Shown here piece after piece: positions 34,688-46,621 of a stretch of 64,000 bases of DNA. The DNA is taken from positions 613,163 through 677,162 of the forward strand of contig CM072160.1 in assembly GCA_036850595.1 (NCBI GenBank), written 5' to 3'. A program made the position numbers and the translations under genes. The notes below the pieces were generated by a model. It saw only the letters and a list, made by a program, of their open reading frames with translations, searched no databases and was not told the DNA's origin. This stretch comes from Rhyacichthys aspro. Lineage: Eukaryota > Chordata > Actinopteri > Gobiiformes > Rhyacichthyidae. Within the stretch, counting starts at the first letter, position 1, and every line of letters starts with the position of its first letter.

Positions 34688-35308
34688 AGACCCAGACCCT
34701 GATCCAGACCCAGACCCAGACCCAGACCCAGACCCAGACCAGACCCAGACCAGACCCAGACCCAGACCCAGACCAGACCCAGACCCAGACTCTGATCCAG
34801 ACCTACACTCAGACCCAGACCAGACCAGACCCAGACCGGACCAAACCCAGACTCAGATCCAGACCCAGACCCAGACCCAGACCCAGACCTAGACTCAGAC
34901 CCAGACCAGACCCAGACCCTGATCCAGACCTAGACTCAGACCCAGACTCAGACCCAGACCCAGACCCAGACCTAGACTCAGACCCAGACCAGACCCAGAC
35001 CCAGACCCAGACCTAGACTCAGACTCAGACCCAGACCAGACCCAGACCCAGACCCAGACCCAACAGACCCAGACCCAGACTCACCCAGACCCTGATCCAG
35101 ACCTAGACTCAGACCCAGACTCAGACCCAGACCTAGACTCAGACCCAGACTCAGACCCAGACCTAGACTCAGACCCAGACTCAGACCCAGACCCAGACTC
35201 AGACCCAGACTCAGACCCAGACCCAGACCTAGACTCAGACCTAGACTCAGACCCAGACTCAGACCCAGACCTAGACTCAGACCCAGACCAGACCCAGACC
35301 CAGATCCG
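34688..35308. repeat. CAGACC / CAGACT array
   Basis: Six-bp CAGACC units with CAGACT, TAGACT and CTGATC variants, about 100 in all. Regional blocks such as CCTAGACTCAGACCCAGACT recur. Confidence 0.95.
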
Positions 35309-35857
35309 TCCTGTTGTCTCTGAACTGACTCTAAACAATGGAGGACATCAGGAGCAGGTCTGTAACCGTCTTCTCTCAGTTTCCAGAAGCTTCTTTAAAC
35401 CTGAGACAGAGGCAGGTGTGGACTCTCACAGCTGTGTTTTCAGGTCAGTCTTTTATTGTTGCTGCTGAAGTTGTGAGGTCTAAGATGATGCTCAATCATT
35501 CATATCCATTTTTGTACATTTTTATAGTCTATTTTAGTTTTTATTTGATTTATCTGGTTATTATTCTGCTCTGACTGTTCCTCTGCTGTGGGACTAATGA
35601 AGGTTGTCTCATTCTTTAAATGTGTGTGAGTGTGTTGTGTGTGTTTGGATGAAATTAAACAGAATTTTCATTGTACTTTTGTGAAATGACAATAAAGTTG
35701 AACTGAATTCAGATCAGTTCAAGTTTCAGGACGCAGCAAATATTACATGACTCTGAACTTTGGATGAAAATAAAAAAGTTGTGACGAGTGAGAGACGTAC
35801 GGATGGATTTACCTGTTGACCTTTCACCTGAGAAAGGCCAGGTCTCAGGGTTAGCCC

Positions 35858-36440
35858 TAGTCCTGGTTTAGTCCTGGTTTAGTCCTGGTCTAGTCCTGGT
35901 GTAGTCCTGGTTTAGACCTGGTTTAGACCTGGTTTAGGCCTGGTTTAGACCTGGTTTAGGCCTGGTTTAGACCTGGTTTAGGCCTGGTTTAGACCTGGTT
36001 TAGTCCTGGTTTAGACCTGGTTTAGGCCTGGTTTAGACCTGGTTTAGGCCTGGTTTAGACCTGGTTTAGTTCTGGTTTAGTCCTGGTTTAGTCCTGGTTT
36101 AGTCCTGGTTTAGACCTGGTTTAGGCCTGGTTTAGTCCTGGTTTAGTCCTGGTTTAGTCCTGGTTTAGACCTGGTTTAGTCCTGGTTTAGTCCTGGTTTA
36201 GTCCTGGTTTAATTCTAGACTTTAGTTAGATTTTAGACCTGTTTAGTCCTGGTTTAGCCTGTTTAGCCTGCCTGGTTTAGGCCTGGTTTGTCCTTTTTTT
36301 TTTTTTTTAGTCCTGGTTTAGACCTGGTTTAGACCTGGTTTAGTCCTGGTTTAGACCTGGTTTAGACCTGGTTTAGGCCTGGTTTCGTCCTGGTTTCGTC
36401 CTGGTTTAGGCCTGGTTTCGTCCTGGTTTAGGCCTGGTTC
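35858..36440. repeat. 11-bp-family array (GGTTTAGTCCT / GGTTTAGACCT / GGTTTAGGCCT)
   Basis: About 50 units in the AGTCC orientation, broken by a poly-T stretch at 36296-36309. Confidence 0.94.
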
Positions 36441-37407
36441 AGTCCAGTTTTGGACCAAGGCTGAGGTAGTTTTGTTAAAGTGCATCAGATTCTATTTAAA
36501 GAAAACAGAGACAGGTTTTTACTGAATTGAACTCGTCCATTTCTCAGAAGCAGACACTGTGTTCCTATCTCCAACTCTTCCTTTGTTTGTTTGTTTGTTT
36601 GTTTGTTTATTCGTTCCTTCCTTCCTTCCTTCCTTCCTTGTTTCCTTCCTTGTTTCCTTCCTCCAGTTGCTCTCTCATTACGGCTGCTGCAGTTTCCTGA
36701 TGATTACAGACTCACCGCGGTTTGGTTTCAGCTGTGCCACAGAAATGCTTCGTCGCTGCAGCTGTTTTTACGACAAATAAGAACCCAGAACGAGAGGAGA
36801 GGGTCTGAACCGACGCTGGAGACACACACAGACGAGAAAACGCCAGATTTAACGGAAAAGATGGAGTTTTGATGAGTTTCTCTGCTGCTGGCCACTGAAC
36901 ACATACTTTTACCAGATTTGAGCTCAGACTTTGGCTTGAGCGCTTTAGTTTAATAGTTATTTATTCTCCTTATACGTCTCCTGAGTCCAAGCTCAGTTTA
37001 CTACAAATAAAGTTTAAAATGCAAAAAATGTATCTTTACACATCCAGATTGAAACAAATACATTTAGATTCATTTCTAAACATAAAGACAGATGTAATGA
37101 TGGGAGTTGTTTTTATTTGTTGAAGTGGAGCTAAACGCTGCAGCTGATTGGACGACAGACAGAACGTGTAAAATTGGGATTTTTCTCAAACAAAGCTTCA
37201 AAATGGACTGAGGCTAAATGGAAAACTGTTCTATGATCAGATTAGTCCAAGACCGAGTCCAAGACCGAGTCCAAGACCGAGTCCCAGTCCGTCAGCTTCT
37301 CCAACAGGAACAGTCACTAAATGAAGTCCAGACTGAGACCGAGTCCTGGGAAAATGAGTCAGAGGATTATTAAAGAAACAAGAGACAGGACTGAGTCAGA
37401 GGCAGTC

Positions 37408-37735
37408 TAAACCAGGACTAAACCAGGACTAAACCAGGACTAAACCAGGTCTAAACCAGGACTAAACCAGGTCTAAACAAGGTCTAAACCAGGACTAAAC
37501 CAGGTCTAAACCAGGACTAAACCAGGACTAAACCAGGTTTAAATCAGTTCTAAACCAGGACTAAACCAGGACTAAACAAGGTCTAAACAAGGTCTAAACC
37601 TGGACTAAACCAGGACTAAACCAGGTCTAAACCAGGACTAAACCAGGACTAAACAAGGTCTAAACCAGGACTAAACCAGGACTAAACAAGGCCTAAACCA
37701 GTTCTAGTCCAGGTCTAGTCCAGGTTTAGTCTGGG
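37408..37735. repeat. 11-bp-family array
   Basis: About 28 units of CCAGGACTAAA, CCAGGTCTAAA and CAAGGTCTAAA. The last units switch to the reverse orientation. Confidence 0.93.
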
Positions 37736-38049
37736 ACCTGTCTCTGAGGAATGTGAGCCAACAATGAGTCAGCGTTACATGATGACATCATCATGTCACT
37801 GCAGACGTCCTGGTTTATGGCTGGTTTGTTCCTGTTGTCTGGGCCTCTACTGCCCTCTGCTGGTCATGAGCTGGATTTAGTGTAAACACTGAATTACTCA
37901 TTGAACAAAACTGAAAAGAGCTGCATTCATGCATCATACAAATGCACTATTGTTTCAGATAAACTTTATTTCCCTTTATGTAATTTTGCTCATACACAGT
38001 CTTTTTGGTTTTCACATTCATAAAGAAGATGAAAGGAGGAAGTTCTTAA

Positions 38050-39115
38050 AGGTGGAATAGAAGATGTTTGCGAACATTCAGACAGCAGCGACTGTTACCC
38101 AGTTTTTGAAAAATGCGCATGCGCAAGACGAGCCGACTTCTTTCACAGGAGATCCGCCTCCAAAACAACACGCACGCGCCAGAGACTAACAGACGGCGCT
38201 TCACAGCTGACTGGCCCCGATTCTCTCCAGACAATGTCACAAACGCAGGTTTCTGTCCATTGATTGTTAGAAAATTGAAATAGAGTAGCCCTGCCTGTAA
38301 CGTTTTACAATAATAAGAAATAACTTCTAACTTCTTCCCACCAAAAAGAATGGCGATCAAACATTACATGTGTCTAACAATATACAGTGACAAAACACCA
38401 GATAATACTCCCAACTAGCAGTTTTTAATATGACAACCAAACATTGAGCCTAAAACTTACCTGTCGAGCAGCGTATTCCTCGCTGTGCCTTCAGCGCTCG
38501 CTATCGCTCAAACGATGCACCAAGAACAACTCTGGTTTTGTTTCTTTCATCTGCCTTTCATCTTTTTCCTTTTCGCAGCCACCTCAAACATAGTCTTTCT
38601 TTTACAGTTACCTTCATCAGTGTTCGACAAAAAATATGAACTAGATATAAATGTAGCCTGAAGCTAACGAGGAGTAGCTAGATGAACAAACTAAAGCTAA
38701 CGGATGGAGCTAACGCTAGTTAAACAGACTGCCCCCATCTACACAAATAAATAAAGAGAAAAAGAAAAAAGGGAAATAAATGAGTATGTGGTCCTGACAA
38801 TGGAGCTGCAGGAAGGAGCAGTCTGTGTCTGACACTGAAGCTGCACAGTGAGGCTGTTTAACGGTAGCAACGCAAAAGCAGCTGTAAACAGAACACGTGA
38901 ACGCGCACGCTTCCGGCCTCACGTAGCAGGAGTGATTGACAGGCTGACTGACCAATAGAACACGCGATGAGAGCGTTTTTGATTGGTTAATGTTTTTAAG
39001 GCACCACCACTTCCACAATTGACATATAATAAATTTTATTTTTCAAGACCTCTTATTTTCCGATGTCTTATTTGCAAGTAAAAACAAATTTACAAAAACA
39101 TCTTCTATTCTACCT
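38050..39115. mobile_element. Non-autonomous TIR element flanked by TTAA
   Basis: AGGTGGAATAGAAGATGTTT at the left end is the inverted copy, with one mismatch, of the right end, which reads AGGTAGAATAGAAGATGTTT on the minus strand. TTAA flanks both ends (38046-38049 and 39116-39119), as expected of a TTAA-targeting transposon such as piggyBac, although the first bases of the TIR are not typical of that family. The 1,066-bp interior has no transposase-like frame. It contains an NRF1-like palindrome TGCGCATGCGCA (38114-38125) and a CpG-rich half. Confidence 0.75.
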
Positions 39116-39328
39116 TTAAATAAATAAGAATAAAAACGTAAACATAAATAAAACTATTTCAAAAAGTGATCCTAGGGTCTGTAGCTTCCTGTTTCCTTTT
39201 AAGGAAGTGGCTCTGTTCAGTCCAATCACAAACAAGCAATAAACCCTGTTCTCTTCATTCTTAAAAAATAAACTTTGACCTTGACCTAGTCCTGTGGCTT
39301 TTGTTTTTTCTTTGATTAATGGAGTTAC

Positions 39329-39334
39329 TTTATT
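39329..39334 (-). terminator. Candidate poly(A) signal of receptor 1
   Basis: AATAAA on the minus strand, the first one I see beyond the array that holds the receptor 1 stop codon. If used, the 3' UTR would consist mainly of about 950 bases of minisatellite. Confidence 0.35.
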
Positions 39335-39357
39335 TCTCAGTGTTTACTCGACAGAGA

Positions 39358-40330
39358 GGACCCTCCTCAGACCCTCTCAGACCCTCTCAGACCCTCCTCA
39401 GACCCTCTCAGACCCTCTCAGACCCTCTCAGACCCTCACAGACCCTCTCAGACCCTCAAAGACCCTCTCAGACCCTCACAGACCCTCCTCAGGCCTCCTC
39501 AGACCCCCTCAGACCCTCTCAGACCTCACAGACCCTCACAGACCCTCCTCAGACCCTCTCAGACCCTCTCAGACCTCAAAGACCCTCACAGACGTCCTCA
39601 GACCCTCTCAGACCCTCTCAGACCTCACAGACCCTCACAGACCCTCCTCAGACCCTCTCAGACCCTCACAGACGTCCTCAGACCCTCACAGACGTCCTCA
39701 GACCCTCCTCAGACCCTCCTCAGACCCTCCTCAGACCCTCTCAGACCCTCTCAGACCCTCACAGACGTCCTCAGACCCTCCTCAGACCCTCACAGACTCT
39801 CTCAGACCCTCTCAGACCCTCCTCAGACCACCTCAGACACTCCTCAGACCCTCACAGACGTCCTCAGATCCTCTCAGACCCTCACAGACTCTCACAGACC
39901 CTCTCAGACCCTCTCAGACCCTCCTCAGACCCTCTCAGACCCTCCTCAGACCCTCACAGACCCTCACAGACCCTCCTCAGACTCTCTCAGACCCTCACAG
40001 ACCCTCACAGACCCTCTCAGACCCTCCTCAGACCCTCTCAGACCCTCTCAGACCCTCTCAGACCCTCCTCAGACCCTCTCAGACCCTCCTCAGACCCTCT
40101 CAGACCCTCACAGACCCTCACAGACCCTCTCAGACCCTCTCAGACCCTCTCAGACCCTCTCAGACCCTCACAGACCCTCTCAGACCCTCTCAGACCCTCA
40201 CAGACCCTCACAGACCCTCTCAGACCCTCCTCAGACCCTCTCAGACCCTCCTCAGACCCTCACAGACCCTCTCAGACCCTCTCAGACCCTCTCAGACCTT
40301 CTCAGACCCTCTCAGACCCTCTCAGACCCC
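39358..40330 (-). repeat. CAGACCCTCT minisatellite overlapping the receptor 1 C-terminus
   Basis: About 95 units of CAGACCCTCT/CAGACCCTCA/CAGACCCTCCT. Its right end overlaps the last codons of receptor 1, so the unit GAGGGTCTGA supplies both the final residues and the TGA stop. Confidence 0.95.
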
Positions 40331-43300
40331 CGCCGGTGGACCCTCCTCGGTTGCTGTGGGTCGGGGTGACGATGCTGAAGGCGCCGCTCAGACTCAGCTG
40401 AGACCTGAAGGCCTGAGAGAACAGGAAGTAGATGAGCGGGTCCAGACACACGTTGAGCACCGACAGCAGCACCGACAGCTCCTTCAGCAGGAACAGGCTC
40501 CGGGAACAGCGCCCCCTCAGGAAGGCGTAGGGAAGACGGATGGCGTGGTACGGCACGAAGCAGACGCAGAACACCACCGACTGAGACCAGACAACACAGC
40601 TCAGACGAGAACCAGTCAAAGGACACAATTACAACACACAGTATTCATGTAAATGTATCAGCACGAGTTTCTGTTCCCTTTTTCTCTGCACGGCACTGTT
40701 TGGAAATATTTGACTGTAAATGAAGATAACTGTAAAGCAAAATGCAAATAAGGTTCTGTTGAAGCTGCAGTGTTTAACTTTTGAAAAACTGGCCTCGACA
40801 GAGCACAGTGCAGTCTGCATCACAGAAACAGTTTAATATGAAGGGCCGACTGAGACCGGAGCTCTCCCTGGAGCCGGGGCCCAGCACAGCCCTGTGGACC
40901 CTCCTGGAGGGGGCGCTGTAAGGGGCTGATACTGTAAAGTTTGGGCAGCGTTCTGAAAGTCACCAAACTGAGGGAAGGAGCCTGAGATCGTCGGGTTCAC
41001 CTCTGCCTCAGCCTCCCTGGAGAGGTCTGCTGCAGGAGGTGTCCGGGGAGAGGGAAGTCTGGGCCCCCCATGACCCGGCCCCTGATCAGAGGAAGGGATA
41101 GAAAACCCTTCAGAGACTGTCTCTTTATTCAGAGAAACAGAAACAGAGAAAAGGGAAGCAAAGTGAATGTGCCATGGAGCCAAGAGACGTGAGCGGTCGT
41201 CTTGAGTGAATTTATTGTCTTGACTTTCTCAGTTGGACTACCGTGTTTCCAGCTGAGGCACACTCACCAGCAGCAGCATGTTCCTCCGGGCCCTGGAGAG
41301 TTTGTTGGAGCCGGAGGACTGCGGCCGCCTGCTCTGGGCCTCTCTGAGTCTGCAGGAAATGCTGGAGTAGAAGAAGAGCAGAGCGAGGAGGACGCAGAGG
41401 AAGATGGCCGCCGAGCAGATGTGCACGGCGCGGTAAAAGGCCGCGAGCGCGGGACTGTGGGAGGAGTCGCAGCTCTGAGACACGGACGCCGCCGAGTCTC
41501 CGGGTCCGGCCGTGAAGACGGACAGCAGCGCGTACGAACACGTGCACGCCGCCAGGAAGAGCCAGGTCGCCACGGAAACCACAGACGCCACTTTAGGAGT
41601 CTGCAGGAAGTGAGAACCCAACGGACGAGTGATCTTCAGGAACCTGAGCAGAAGAAGGAGACTCTGAGACTAAAGCAGCGAACGGTGCACATCTAAACTG
41701 AAGCCACGTTCACTGACACACACTCACACCAGAAAACACTGAGGCCAAAGGTCGGCCCAGTCTCTGATTTAACTGCTGTGTCAGTGAAACCCCAGCAGGG
41801 GGAGTAGAGAGGTACAACAGCTGGATGTATGTATGTGTGACGAAGCTGAACAAACATCCACAAAAACTCATGAAAACCAGCTCAGAGAGGATCAGCCCAA
41901 ATACTGTTCACTCATGAGCCTGGTGTCCACTGTCGGGTCGGTTAGCTTCCAAAGTACGACATACGGTACAACATTTAATAAAATACCATCAGACACCAAC
42001 TGTGTAAACTTAAGTGTGTAGTTCCAGCTCTGACCTGCTGGCGGCGATGTATCCCATGAACAGGATGCTGGCGTACATGTTCAGGTAAAACACCGCCGCG
42101 CCCAAACTGCAGTACAGCCATCGCACGGTGCTGTGGGCGGGGTTAGAGGCGGAGTGGGCGGGGTCAGAGGCGTAGAGGGCGGGGTTTGAGGCGTAGTGGG
42201 CGATTCTGATTGGTAGACAGAGGCTGAGCAGCAGGTCGGCCGCCGACAGGTGTTTCAGGTAAACTGTGACGCTGCTGCACTGAGTCTGGGTCTGAGACCA
42301 GAAGTAGACCCTGAGAGAGACCACGTTAAGACCAAGACCGACCTGAACCAGACCAGAGAGAGACCAGGGTTAGACCAGAGAGAGACCGGGGTTAGACCAG
42401 AGAGAGACCGGGGTTAGACCAGAGAGAGACCGGGGTTAGACCAGAGAGAGACCGGGGTTAGACCAGGGGCAACCTGAACCAGACCAGAGAGAGACCGGGG
42501 TTAGACCAGAGAGAGACCGGGGTTAGACCAGAGAGAGACCGGGGTTAGACCAGAGAGAGACCGGGGTTAGACCAAGACCAACCTGAACCAGACCAGAGAG
42601 AGACCGGGGTTAGACCAAGACCAACCTGAACCAGACCAGAGAGAGACCAGGGTTAGACCAGAGAGAGACTGGGTTAGACCAGAGAGAGACCAGGGTTAGA
42701 CCAAGACCAACCTGAACCAGACCAGAGAGAGACCGGGGTTAGACCAAGACCAACCTGAACCAGACCAGAGAGAGACCAGGGTTAGACCAGAGAGAGACTG
42801 GGGTTAGAAAGCCAACCAACCAACCTGACCAAGACCAAGACCAGAGAGAGACCGGGTTAGACCAAGACCAACCTGAACCAGGGTTAGACCAGAGAGAGAC
42901 CGGGGTTAGACCAAGACCAACCTGAACCAGACCAGAGAGAGACCAGAAGTAGACCCTGAGAGAGACCACGTTAAGACCAAGACCGACCTGAACCAGACCA
43001 GAGAGAGACCAGAAGTAGACCCTGAGAGAGACCACGTTAAGACCAAGACCGACCTGAACCAGACCAGAGAGAGACTGGGGTTAGACCAAGACCAACCTGA
43101 ACCAGACCAGAGAGAGACCAGGGTTAGACCAGAGAGAGACCGGGGTTAGACCAAGACCAACCTGAACCAGACCAGAGAGAGACCGGGGTCCAAGCCAACC
43201 AGACCAGAGAGAGACCAGGGTTAGACCAGAGAGAGACTGGGGTTAGACCAACCCCTGCCAGACCAGAGAGAGACCAGGGTTAGACCAGAGAGAGAGTCTA

Positions 43301-44112
43301 GGGTTAGACCGCGACCAGACCAGAGAGAGACCAGGGTTAGACCAGAGTGAGACCAGACAGGTTAGACCAGAGTTAGACCAGGACAGACCAAGAGAGACTG
43401 GGGTTAGACCAAGACCAGGTTAGTCCAGAGAGTTAGACCGGGGTTAGACCAGGGTTAGACCAGGGTTAGACCAGAGTTAGACCAGAGTTAGACCAGAGTT
43501 AGACCAGGTTAGACCAGAGAGAGACCAGGTTAGACCGGGGTTAGACCAGGGTTAGTCCAGAGTTAGACCGGGGTTAGACCAGGGTTAGACCAGAGTTAGA
43601 CCAGAGTTAGACCAGGTTAGACCAGAGAGAGACCAGAGTTAGACCGGGGTTAGACCAGGGTTAGTCCAGAGTTAGACCGGGGTTAGACCAGGGTTAGACC
43701 AGATAAAGACCAGAGATTAACATGGGAAAGTCTGAACCAGACTGAAAACTAAACTAAGTATAAACCCAGGACTAAACCAGAACTAAACAGAACCAAAACA
43801 AGGCTAAACCAAGTTTAATCCCAGAATGGGATCAAACCAGGACTGTACCAGAATGAAACCAGAACTAAACTAGGATTTAAAAAATACAAGGCTGAACCAA
43901 GTATAAAACAAAACTTGAAATACTTTGAGAAAGAAACCAGGATTAAACCCAGACTTGGTAAGACTCACCAGGAAGAGCAGACTGTAGAGAACCAGGAAAA
44001 CCAGACTGAACCAGGTCTGGAACTCATCACAGGTGTCCAACGTCTGGTTCGGTCCAGAACTGACCGATGTGTTACGGAATGATGTCACTGCGTCACTGCC
44101 CAATATACTCAT
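40302..44112 (-). CDS. P2Y12-clade class A GPCR, four coding exons (receptor 1)
   Basis: Exons 44112-43969, 42342-42035, 41643-41268 and 40580-40302 join in phase to give 368 residues. The N-terminus is short, with N-glycosylation sites (NTS, NQT), followed by seven hydrophobic segments. Family marks are CFVPYHAIRLPY in TM6 (the H..R pair of nucleotide P2Y receptors), LLKELSVLLS at the start of TM7 (Lys of the P2Y12 pocket) and NVCLDPLIYF (DPxxY) in TM7. All four extracellular Cys of P2Y12 have counterparts: N-terminal LDTCDE, TM3 LYCSLG, ECL2 SQSCDS and ECL3 RGRCSR. Two oddities: the DRY motif reads SRF (IAASRFLKITRP), and ECL1 carries a tandem-repeat insertion. The stop codon lies inside a minisatellite. 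Nearest families by eye are GPR34, GPR171 and P2RY12; the orthologue is unresolved and the ligand unknown. Coupling is probably Gi, by family. Confidence 0.85.
42336..43715 (-). repeat. Intron 1 minisatellite of receptor 1 carrying its exon 2 edge
   Basis: Compound units made of GACCAGAGAGAGACC, GGGGTTAGACCA and AGACCAACCTGAACCA. On the minus strand many units read CTGGTTCAG then GTTGGTCTTGGTCT, the acceptor and first codons of receptor 1 exon 2. Two copies (about 42944-42992 and 43008-43059) extend further into the exon, through the codons for VVSLRVYFWS. The far end (43440-43715) decays into GGTTAGACCAG units. Confidence 0.93.
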
Positions 44113-44389
44113 GACTGTCTCCTGCAGGAAGGACAGACTAGGACTAAACCAGGACTGGACACAGACTAAACCAGGAATAAAAACAAAACCAGGTGTGAGC
44201 CAAGTCTGAAGACTGAACTGGGACTAGATTTGCATTTCAAACCAGACTCATGAGAAATACGCTGCATTAGAAATGAGCAAAATAACCAGGTCTAAACCAG
44301 CTTCACATAAAATAAAGGTCTGTGTCAAACCCACAACTTCCTGTTTCAGCAGGAAACCCACTTCTTTTAATATTCACACTCACTAAACC

Positions 44390-44745
44390 TATCTAAAACC
44401 TGATTAGAACAAACTAAAACCTGTTTAAATCCAACTAAAACCTGTTTAGATCAAACTAAAACCTGTTTAGAACAAACTAAAACCTGTTTAAATCAAACTA
44501 AAACCTGTTTAAATCCAACTAAAACCTGTTTAGAACAAACTAAAACCTGTTTAAATCCAACTAAAACCTGTTTAGATCAAACTAAAACCTGTTTAAATCC
44601 AACTAAAACCTGTTTAAATCCAAATAAAACCTGTTTAGAACAAACTAAAACCTGTTTAAATCCAACTAAAACCTGTTTAGAACAAACTAAAACCTGTTTA
44701 AATCCAACTAAAACCTGTTTAGAACTAACTAAAACCTGTTTAAAT
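44390..44745. repeat. 21-bp family array (AAAACCTGTTTAAATCCAACT)
   Basis: About 17 copies with TTTAGAACAAACT and TTTAGATCAAACT variants, about 300 bases upstream of the receptor 1 start codon (minus strand). Confidence 0.94.
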
Positions 44746-46364
44746 GTAACACTGTTTTTACTTTTCATCAACATTAATCTTTAGTTCGTTTGAGTCTGAC
44801 TCAAACACATCATCCTGAGGAACTAGAGTTGGTTCTTGTTCGACTCAAACCAGTGATTCCTGTTTTAATCTGAAAGAAGGAAGTTATTGGAGGATTATTG
44901 GAGTTTATAAAAGTCAATTGAAATGAGTTGAACCAGGTTTAAGTCTCTTCATGCTCCTCAGACTCAAAAAGGCTCAAAAAATTGACAAATATTACAGCAA
45001 CATATTTTTTCAGTTTTTCTTTATGAATACCATTATCCACTTCGGTCCTCACCATCCTCAACTAATATTTATGAATTTTATGATTATTTAACCCCTTAAA
45101 TGACAGTTTTAGGAATAAAGTCTCTTTGTGTTTTTTTCTATTCCATTTATTCAAAATAGAATTTTTGGAGGTTATTGTGTGAGTCTGAGAGCGTCAACAA
45201 ACACTGATCTTGAGTTGCTTGTAAATAAATTGCTTCTGGGTCTCAAGACTCAACAAAAATGTTTTTTAATGGTTGCAGATGGAAACATTAATGGATTTCA
45301 ACACCAGAGAATTAAAAAAACAAACAATAAAACAGAAATCACACTGCATTGGTGGTGTATTGAAAAAAATGATTTGGAGTCAATGGCACAAAAAATGCAT
45401 AAGAAAGAAAAACAATGTGAAAAATTCAAATTCAGCCAAAAATACACGACCCCTTACGTCACCACAGTCAGAGTTATGGAGAAATAAAATTCAACCAACA
45501 CAAAAAAGCACCAGGATCAGAAGGATTAAAGTGAAGCAGAGCTGTGTATCTCAGACGTTAATAAAGTCTCTGGTTTGTGTTATTGTCCTTTTGAGAGACA
45601 GATGCAGAACTATGGACAGTTTTCTGATGACATCTGTGACCACAGCAGCTGATCTTACGCCTGATCTAAAAAACAAGTGCTGACGCTGCTTCACTTCCAC
45701 GACTCAGCACTGACTCAGCACGTTCACTTTGTGTCCTTCGAGTTTAAACCAGGCTCTGTTCCACAAAGAGTCTCCGTCTGGACTCAATCTGAATCTCACT
45801 TTCCTCTCTCTGTTGGAGTTGCTCACAGTCTCATCTCACTGAGTTTATCCTCGTACAGATCTAGATAAATCTATTGATTATCGAGTCACTTTTATTCATT
45901 TATTTTCTTCTTCTTCGTTCAGAGGTGAGCACCGCCGGCTGCAGAAGAACAAGCTTCAAACCCCACGAAAACTCCAGTTGAAAGAAATTCTTGTTTTATT
46001 GTCTTCACGTTTGCAGAGTAAACATTTATAATAAAGTTTGTGTAAAATAAATGGAGTGTGTATCAAATATTGTTTGTCCAAGTGGTGTAGCTGTATCAGT
46101 AAGACCGAAGGGTCTGAGCATGTGCAGAGAGAAGTGTCTATGGAAAAAAACATGTTAATGTAAAAAACAAAACATTAAGAACAGCCTGTAACTATCACAA
46201 AACACAAGTATATTTGTATAGACAGAGGTTCACTCACCTGATCATAACCAAACAAATGTCACCAAAGACTAGTGGAGCCAAGTGGAGCTATCTTCAACTT
46301 AATAATTCTAATAAATAAACAATATCTGGCCAGTCAGAAAGATTTAATGCAAAATGAGCAGCAG
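44746..46364. other. Region between the two receptors
   Basis: AT-rich unique sequence. Short frames around 45128-45683 show no family resemblance. It must contain the promoter of receptor 1 and the 3' end of receptor 2, but I see no clear core element. Confidence 0.5.
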
Positions 46365-46370
46365 TTTATT
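46365..46370 (-). terminator. Candidate poly(A) signal of receptor 2
   Basis: AATAAA on the minus strand about 250 bases after the stop at 46622. Another lies at 45995-46000, and I cannot choose between them from sequence alone. Confidence 0.3.
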
Positions 46371-46621
46371 TTTTCTTTTCCACCTAAGTTTGTTTTTCAT
46401 TCGTGTCTGAAGCTTTGTAAAAAGAGGAGCAAACTGTTAAATCCTCAGAGAAAGCGCTGGTCCTTTTGCAGAGAGTGCTTCATATTTGCGTTAGTTCTGC
46501 TGCTCCACATCGAGGCCCAGCGCTAAAGAGTCCGAGTCACGAGTCACGAGTCACGAGTCCTTGTGTCTGAGAGTAAAGAGTCTGAGTCTTGTGGACAGTT
46601 AGCTGTCGTTAGCCGCAGGTT

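Noticed and set aside
39294..40652. Plus-strand open frames of 360 and 452 codons rich in Ser, Asp, Pro, Leu
   Set aside because: Produced by the CAGACCCTCT array and by the antisense of receptor 1 exon 4. The minus strand carries the recognisable receptor.
41202..41696. Plus-strand frame of 164 codons
   Set aside because: Antisense shadow of receptor 1 exon 3, which has clear GPCR motifs on the minus strand.
45128..45683. Overlapping plus-strand frames of 119 and 136 codons
   Set aside because: AT-rich, rich in Lys/Asn, with no recognisable domain and no splice context.
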